37,126 bases of DNA from an uncultured Clostridium sp. (lineage in GTDB: Bacteria; Bacillota; Clostridia; TANB77; CAG-508). A model generated the notes under the pieces. It did no database searches. It worked only from the letters and a program-made list of their open reading frames with translations, and was not told where the DNA came from. The stretch lies in NCBI GenBank assembly GCA_948436975.1, contig CAOJJB010000018.1:1-37126 (forward strand), given 5' to 3'. Of the stretch, positions 32,512 through 37,126 are shown piece after piece. The number at the start of each line of letters is the position of its first letter. The stretch's first letter is position 1. A program made the position numbers and the translations under genes.

Positions 32512-33744
32512 TTGGCAATAGGGGATATAATTGTGGGCATAGATATTGGAACCTCTAAAGTTAGTACATTCGTTGGCGAAGTTAATAATTTCAATCAAAT
32601 TGAAATTATATGTAGTACAAGTAGTAGATGTTCAGCAATGCAAAAAGGACGAATTGTAGACGAAGAAGAATTAAGTTCAGCAATAGCAAAAACAATAACA
32701 GAAATTGAAGAAATTTCAAGTTTACAAGTAAATTCTGCTTATACAACTATACCTGGTAAGTATATAACAATAGTGCAAAACAGTATCGTAAAAGACGCAA
32801 AAGACAAATTATCTGGAATATCAGTAAAAGATGTTGCATCAGCAATCATACAAGTAAGAGATATAGAAATCCCGGAAGATAAAGTATTAATAGATATAGT
32901 ACCAGACAAATTTATCCTAGAAGATGGAAAAGCTGTAGAAGATCCAGTAGGTCAATTCAGTAGTAATTTTACATTAACAGCACAAATTATATTAGCAGAA
33001 AAAGAATATATAAAACAGTTAACCTCTGTATTTAAAAAAGCGGGACTAGAAATAGATGGAGTAGTACCAATATCATTAGCTGAAAGGAACTTAGTATTAG
33101 ACACAAATGAATTAACAGACAATGTAATGGTACTAGACATAGGAGCAGGAAACACAGAAATAGGAGTTTTTAACGGATCAACATTTGTTTATACAAATAC
33201 TATATCACTAGGTGGAGATAACATAACAAGTGATATATCATATGTATTAAATATATCAACAGAAGAAGCAGACAAACTAAAAAAACAATATGGTTTAGCA
33301 CTAAAATCTTTTATAGATAATGACAACAATATAGTATTAAACACATGTAAAAGCATGGATTCAAAAAACATGACAATAAAAAGTTCTGAACTAATAGAAA
33401 TAATCGAAGCAAGAATAGAAGAAATGTTCACACTTGTTAATAAAGATATAATTTCAAATGGAGTAAAAAACAATATAAACAATGTAATATTAACAGGTGA
33501 AGGAATTATAAATATAAATAAAAGTGATACATCAGGAAGAATAATATTAAATATACCAGTAAAAATTTCTACTGGAAGACTAATAAGCACAGTAAAATCA
33601 ACATATAGGGTTAGTTATGCATTAGTAAGATATATAGCAGCAAGACCTTATGCAAAAACAGTTTCTAGTAGTATATCAGTAAAAACAGAAAAAAATCTAC
33701 TAAAAACAGTTATAGAAAAAGTAAAAGATTTTTTCTATTCATAA
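32512..33744 (+). CDS. ftsA: cell division protein FtsA
   Basis: FtsA is an actin-fold ATPase that anchors FtsZ to the membrane. The phosphate 1 motif is IIVGIDIGTSKVSTFVGEV near the start, phosphate 2 is VMVLDIGAGNTEIGVF and the adenosine motif is VILTGEGIIN. The C-terminal residues (LLKTVIEKVKDFFYS) form the amphipathic membrane-targeting helix. I chose TTG at 32512, eight bases after GGAGG (32499-32503); the in-frame ATG at 32497 runs straight into that site and would add five unlikely residues. The product is 410 residues. ftsZ follows after 49 bases. Confidence 0.94.
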   Translation: MAIGDIIVGIDIGTSKVSTFVGEVNNFNQIEIICSTSSRCSAMQKGRIVDEEELSSAIAKTITEIEEISSLQVNSAYTTIPGKYITIVQNSIVKDAKDKLSGISVKDVASAIIQVRDIEIPEDKVLIDIVPDKFILEDGKAVEDPVGQFSSNFTLTAQIILAEKEYIKQLTSVFKKAGLEIDGVVPISLAERNLVLDTNELTDNVMVLDIGAGNTEIGVFNGSTFVYTNTISLGGDNITSDISYVLNISTEEADKLKKQYGLALKSFIDNDNNIVLNTCKSMDSKNMTIKSSELIEIIEARIEEMFTLVNKDIISNGVKNNINNVILTGEGIININKSDTSGRIILNIPVKISTGRLISTVKSTYRVSYALVRYIAARPYAKTVSSSISVKTEKNLLKTVIEKVKDFFYS

Positions 33745-33793
33745 AACAAGTTTTTAATTTTTAATATAGAGTATAGAAGGGGGAAGTAATCTT

Positions 33794-34930
33794 ATGATTA
33801 TGGATGAGAACGACTTGAATTATATGATGGATGGAACAGCAACAATTAAAGTAATAGGTGTTGGGGGAGCAGGAAATAATGCAGTAAACAGAATGATAGA
33901 AGCTGGAATACGAAATGTTGAATTCATAGCAGTCAATACAGATAGACAAACACTAAACGAATCAAAAGCAGGATCAAAAATACAAATAGGAGAAAAACTA
34001 ACAAGAGGATTAGGAGCAGGAGCTAACCCAGATATAGGAGCACAAGCAGCAGAAGAAAGTAGAGCAGAAATAGCAGAAGTTCTAAAAGGAGCAGATATGG
34101 TATTTGTTACAGCTGGAATGGGAGGAGGAACAGGAACAGGAGCAGCTCCAATAGTAGCAGCAACAGCAAAAGAACTAGGAATATTAACAATAGGTGTTGT
34201 AACAAAACCATTTACATTTGAAGGTAAAAAAAGACTAGCACAAGCAGATAGAGGTGTAGCAAGTTTAAAAGGAAAAGTAGATACTCTAGTTGTAATACCA
34301 AATGATAAGTTATTACAAGTAATAGACAGAAAGACATCAATGGTAGAAGCTTTTAGAATGGCAGATGATGTATTAAGACAAGGTGTACAAGGTATATCAG
34401 ACTTAATATCAGTACCAGGAGTAATCAACCTAGATTTTGCAGATGTTAGAACAATAATGTTAAATCAAGGAATGGCACATATGGGAATAGGAAATGCTAG
34501 TGGAGAAAATAGAGCAGAAGATGCAGCAAAACAAGCAATACAAAGTCCATTATTAGAAACATCAATAGAAGGTGCAAGAGGAATTATAATAAACATTACA
34601 GGTGGAAGTGATATGGGATTACATGAAGCTAATACAGCAGCAGAACTAGTACAAAGAAGTGCTGATCCAGAAGCAAATATAATTTTTGGTACAGTTATAG
34701 ATGATTCTATGGGAGATGAGATCCAAATTACAGTTATAGCAACAGGATTTGAAAAAGAAGAAGAAAGAAGAACACCAACATCTCAATATGAAAATATAGT
34801 AGCAGATGCGTGGAGAAAAAGAACTTCAAACAATAATACAACTATACAAAATAATTCTTCTAATGAATCAAATGGAGATTTAGATATTCCAACTTTTTTA
34901 AGAAAAAATAAAGGATTAGGAAATAAATAA
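33794..34930 (+). CDS. ftsZ: cell division protein FtsZ
   Basis: FtsZ is the tubulin-like GTPase that forms the Z ring. The 378-residue protein has [14 protein letters not shown] near residues 21-34, the tubulin signature [10 protein letters not shown] at 110-119 and the T7 synergy loop [11 protein letters not shown], with a short linker (about 325-360, rich in N and S) and the conserved C-terminal peptide DIPTFLRKN that binds FtsA and SepF. AGGGGG (33778-33783) precedes the ATG at 33794; a second in-frame ATG two codons later cannot be excluded. A strong terminator follows. Confidence 0.97.
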   Translation: MIMDENDLNYMMDGTATIKVIGVGGAGNNAVNRMIEAGIRNVEFIAVNTDRQTLNESKAGSKIQIGEKLTRGLGAGANPDIGAQAAEESRAEIAEVLKGADMVFVTAGMGGGTGTGAAPIVAATAKELGILTIGVVTKPFTFEGKKRLAQADRGVASLKGKVDTLVVIPNDKLLQVIDRKTSMVEAFRMADDVLRQGVQGISDLISVPGVINLDFADVRTIMLNQGMAHMGIGNASGENRAEDAAKQAIQSPLLETSIEGARGIIINITGGSDMGLHEANTAAELVQRSADPEANIIFGTVIDDSMGDEIQITVIATGFEKEEERRTPTSQYENIVADAWRKRTSNNNTTIQNNSSNESNGDLDIPTFLRKNKGLGNK

Positions 34931-34960
34931 TAAATATATAACATTTTATCAAATAAAAAA

Positions 34961-34997
34961 AGAAATAGTCTACTTTTGTAGATTATTTCTTTTTTTC
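34961..34997 (+). terminator. terminator after ftsZ
   Basis: AGAAATAGTCTAC (34961-34973) pairs with GTAGATTATTTCT (34978-34990), 13 bp with one G-U, a TTTT loop and a T-run at 34990-34996. The A-run before it would extend the stem. Confidence 0.92.
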
Positions 34998-35020
34998 TAC
35001 CTCATAAAATGACACTTTTT

Positions 35021-35049
35021 TTGAAAACACAGTAGTAGAATAATATTAG
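35021..35049 (+). promoter_or_regulatory. possible spoIIGA-sigE promoter
   Basis: TTGAAA (35021-35026) and TATTAG (35044-35049) are 17 bases apart. The spoIIG promoter of B. subtilis has Spo0A boxes and a 22-base spacer; here the spacer is normal and I found no clear TGTCGAA box, only AATCGAA near 35075. Confidence 0.4.
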
Positions 35050-35086
35050 TATTTAAACTAAAGAAAGGAATAAAAATCGAAAACTA

Positions 35087-35989
35087 ATGACTATATATTT
35101 AGATATTGTATTTTTAGAAAACATTGTTCTAAATTATATAATAATTTTATCAACTGCACTAATAAGTAAATCAACAATTAATATAAAAAGGATACTACTA
35201 TCAAGTATGATTGGAGGCATATTTGCAATATTAAATTATATTGTTAATTTAAATTTATTTGCTAGTATTATAGTTAAGATAAGCATTTCATTAATAATGA
35301 TAATAATAGCATTTAAAAGTTACAATATACGAAAAATAGTAAGGCAATTAATATTTTTCTATTTAGTATCTTTTACTTTTGGTGGAATAGCATTTATGCT
35401 TTTATTTTTTATAAATCCAAATAGCATTATAGTAAAAGATAATCACTTTGTTGGAACATATCCTATGAAAATAGCAGTTCTTGCAGGTGGAGTAGGATTT
35501 ATTATTATAAGTTTAGTAACAAAGATAATAAAAGATAGAATTGCAAAAAAATTAATGATCTGTGAATTAGAAATTTTTTATAATGGAAAAACAAGAAAAA
35601 TCAAAACAATGCTAGATACAGGAAACTTACTTAAAGAACCAATAAGCAAGGCAGATGTAGTAATAGTAGAAAAGGAAAGTTTAGAAGGAATTATATCCAA
35701 AGATTTATTAGAAGATATGACAGACATTTTACAAGGCAAGTTTATTGAAGATGAAAGTATACATTCCTATAAATTTAAATTAATACCATTTTCTTCTTTA
35801 GGAAATGATAATGGATTATTGGTAGGATTTAAACCAGATTACATAAAAGTATATGGTGAAGAAGAATGTGTTAGAGATGACGTATTAGTAGGCATATATG
35901 ATGGGAAATTATCAAGAACTAATATGTATACAAGTCTAATTGGTTTAAATGTTTTAAATAATTCTAAAAAAGTAAAAGAAATAGTTTAA
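35087..35989 (+). CDS. spoIIGA: sporulation sigma-E factor processing peptidase SpoIIGA
   Basis: SpoIIGA is a membrane aspartic protease that removes the pro-sequence of sigma-E at the sporulation septum in the mother cell. The first 150 residues hold about five membrane spans, starting [17 protein letters not shown]. The protease half contains [13 protein letters not shown] with the catalytic D177 in the DTG motif, and ends TSLIGLNVL. At 300 residues it is of normal size. The nearest good ribosome binding site (AAAGGA, 35064-35069) is 17 bases from the ATG, farther than usual; no better start exists in frame. It is immediately followed by its substrate gene, sigE. Confidence 0.94.
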   Translation: MTIYLDIVFLENIVLNYIIILSTALISKSTINIKRILLSSMIGGIFAILNYIVNLNLFASIIVKISISLIMIIIAFKSYNIRKIVRQLIFFYLVSFTFGGIAFMLLFFINPNSIIVKDNHFVGTYPMKIAVLAGGVGFIIISLVTKIIKDRIAKKLMICELEIFYNGKTRKIKTMLDTGNLLKEPISKADVVIVEKESLEGIISKDLLEDMTDILQGKFIEDESIHSYKFKLIPFSSLGNDNGLLVGFKPDYIKVYGEEECVRDDVLVGIYDGKLSRTNMYTSLIGLNVLNNSKKVKEIV

Positions 35990-36017
35990 ATATGAATATT
36001 TGTTAGGAGGTAATAAA

Positions 36018-36752
36018 TTGAACTTTTTTGAAATTTTTAAATCTAAAGTAATGCAAATACTTGGAAAATATTTTTATACAGATAATGTAAACAAATTTCC
36101 GGTTTTTTATATAAAAGGAAATCAAACTTTACCACCACCACTTAATAGTATTGAAGAAGAAAAGCTACTTCAAAAGTTAATGTTAGATGATAAAGATGCA
36201 AAACAAATTCTTGTTGAAAGAAATTTAAGATTAGTTGTTTATATAGCTAAAAAGTTTGAAAATACAGGGATAGATTTTGAAGATTTAATATCTATTGGAA
36301 CAATTGGATTAATGAAAGCAGTAAATACATTTAATGTTGACAAAAATATAAAATTAGCAACATATGCATCTAGATGTATCGAAAATGAAATATTAATGCA
36401 ATTAAGAAGAAACACTAAAATAAAAAATGAAGTTTCAATAGATGAACCATTAAATAAAGATGGAGATGGAAATGAATTATTATTATCTGATATATTAGGA
36501 ACAGATAATGATATAACTTCAAGAGCAATTGAAAATGAAGTTGATATGTCTTTACTAAAAATTGCAATAAGCAAATTAGACAGTAGAGAAAAGTATATAA
36601 TGCAATTAAGATTTGGTATTGATGGAAATGGTAAGGAAAAAACACAAAAAGAGGTTGCAGATATGCTTGGAATTTCACAAAGTTATATATCTAGATTAGA
36701 AAAAAAGATAATGAATAAAATGAAAAAAGAAATAATGAGTAAGACAGGATAA
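36018..36752 (+). CDS. sigE: RNA polymerase sporulation sigma factor sigma-E (pro-form)
   Basis: Sigma-E is the early mother-cell sigma factor. With TTG 36018 (seven bases after AGGAGG, 36005-36010) the product is 244 residues; the earlier in-frame TTG at 36000 precedes the site. The N-terminal 25-30 residues, [19 protein letters not shown] and on to [13 protein letters not shown], form the amphipathic pro-sequence; by analogy with B. subtilis the cut would fall in VFYI. Region 2 is visible as [35 protein letters not shown] and [14 protein letters not shown], and region 4 as [21 protein letters not shown]. subtilis sigG usually follows; here a terminator and an unrelated acidic gene do. Confidence 0.96.
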   Translation: MNFFEIFKSKVMQILGKYFYTDNVNKFPVFYIKGNQTLPPPLNSIEEEKLLQKLMLDDKDAKQILVERNLRLVVYIAKKFENTGIDFEDLISIGTIGLMKAVNTFNVDKNIKLATYASRCIENEILMQLRRNTKIKNEVSIDEPLNKDGDGNELLLSDILGTDNDITSRAIENEVDMSLLKIAISKLDSREKYIMQLRFGIDGNGKEKTQKEVADMLGISQSYISRLEKKIMNKMKKEIMSKTG

Positions 36753-36762
36753 AATAGTAAAG

Positions 36763-36797
36763 TAGAGCATCATGTTTATATGAATGCTCTATTTTTA
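36763..36797 (+). terminator. terminator after sigE
   Basis: TAGAGCAT (36763-36770) pairs with ATGCTCTA (36784-36791), followed by TTTTTAT. Confidence 0.8.
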
Positions 36798-36819
36798 TAT
36801 TACAATTGTATTAAAAAGA

Positions 36820-36848
36820 TTGTAATTAAAAAAGATTAGATATAAAAT
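36820..36848 (+). promoter_or_regulatory. possible promoter of the last gene
   Basis: TTGTAA (36820-36825) and TAAAAT (36843-36848) are 17 bases apart; a TATAAT also occurs at 36851 but has no -35 partner. Confidence 0.4.
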
Positions 36849-36897
36849 TGTTATAATGGTAATACTATCAATTAAATATAAAATGGAGGAATTTATT

Positions 36898-37126
36898 TTG
36901 ATTGGAAAAAAAGGTAAAAAAGAAGAAGATCTTATAGTAGATTTAGAAGATTTTGAAAATTATGATGAATTGTCTGATGAAGAAGAGTTTGAAGAAATAG
37001 AAGAAAATGAAGATGAAGAATATGAAATGATAGATGAAATTGAAGACGAATATGAAGAAGTATCAGAAGACGAATTCGAAGAAGTAGATGAAGAAGAGTT
37101 TGAAGAAATAGAAGAAAACGAAGATG
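36898..37126 (+). CDS. highly acidic repeat-containing protein (3' end missing)
   Basis: The frame starts at TTG 36898, eight bases after GGAGG (36885-36889), and runs off the window after 76 codons. After a short basic start, MIGKKGKKEED, it is almost entirely Glu and Asp with scattered Phe, Tyr, Ile and Val (for example DEEEFEEIEENED). A 37-codon unit begins to repeat: 36976-37015 and 37087-37126 are nearly identical. An in-frame ATG at 36883 overlaps the ribosome binding site and is less likely. The function is unknown; such acidic segments can be an N-terminal extension of a larger protein, so what follows beyond the window decides. Confidence 0.7.
   Translation, partial: MIGKKGKKEEDLIVDLEDFENYDELSDEEEFEEIEENEDEEYEMIDEIEDEYEEVSEDEFEEVDEEEFEEIEENED
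36976..37015 (+). repeat. 40-base coding repeat, first unit
   Basis: This 40-base stretch recurs at 37087-37126 with a single T-to-C change, a period of 111 bases. It codes DEEEFEEIEENED in both places. The second copy touches the window end, so there may be more copies. Confidence 0.8.
37087..37126 (+). repeat. 40-base coding repeat, second unit (reaches the window end)
   Basis: This is the second copy of the unit at 36976-37015, differing by a silent T-to-C in an Asn codon. Confidence 0.8.

Noticed and set aside
33820-34428. 202-codon open frame antisense to ftsZ
   Set aside because: It is the mirror of an Ala/Gly-rich conserved coding region, has no ribosome binding site and reads as low-complexity Ser/Thr/Pro.
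1-37126. CRISPR arrays, tRNA, rRNA or insertion sequences
   Set aside because: I saw no regularly spaced repeats, no tRNA-like GC-rich cloverleaf with GGTTCGAATCC-type arms and no transposase-like frame.

Overview
The window is a contiguous piece of chromosome from a very AT-rich (roughly three quarters A+T by eye), Gram-positive, spore-forming member of the Firmicutes, most likely an uncultured gut-type Clostridia lineage. The evidence is AGA-dominated arginine codons, strong AGGAGG ribosome binding sites with many TTG and GTG starts, the spoIIGA-sigE sporulation pair, an ftsA-ftsZ cluster of the Bacillus/Clostridium type (divIB, two DUF881 genes, sbp), and a secreted cohesin/dockerin pair. 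I cannot name the species. No rRNA, tRNA, CRISPR array, insertion sequence or prophage is visible.

Layout. 1-4861: the str operon (rpsL partial, rpsG, fusA, tuf), with an unusually long, highly structured rpsL-rpsG spacer. 5113-7111: one large gene of unknown function, apparently split by a one-base frameshift. 7128-10589: lipid and RNA genes (plsX, acpP, rnc) and an Elp3-like radical SAM gene. 10607-11466: a YitT membrane protein whose start codon lies inside a terminator-like hairpin. 11470-12075: two small paralogous Xre-type regulators on the minus strand, each with its own promoter, one with palindromic operator candidates. 12102-20136: an apparent operon of three DNA repair enzymes (ogg, addB, family 4 UDG) mixed with envelope genes (a transglutaminase-like membrane protein, alr, pgeF). 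20141-21274: a minus-strand HExxH protein of unknown function.

21509-24562 is the most interesting accessory locus. It holds a secreted papain-family peptidase ending in a type I dockerin, followed by a secreted cohesin-domain protein ending in an IPYTG sortase-type signal. Together they look like a minimal two-gene 'proteolytic cellulosome' in which a protease docks onto a wall-anchored scaffold. 24625-26589 is topB. 26617-32302 is murA, divIB, two DUF881 genes, sbp and an unexpected GT-C type glycosyltransferase gene inserted before ftsA. 32337-36797 carries ftsA, ftsZ, spoIIGA and sigE, and the window ends in a highly acidic, internally repeated open frame.

The genes link translation, peptidoglycan precursor synthesis, cell division and the switch of the division machinery to sporulation. 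Promoter calls are pattern matches in AT-rich DNA and are weaker evidence than the coding calls.
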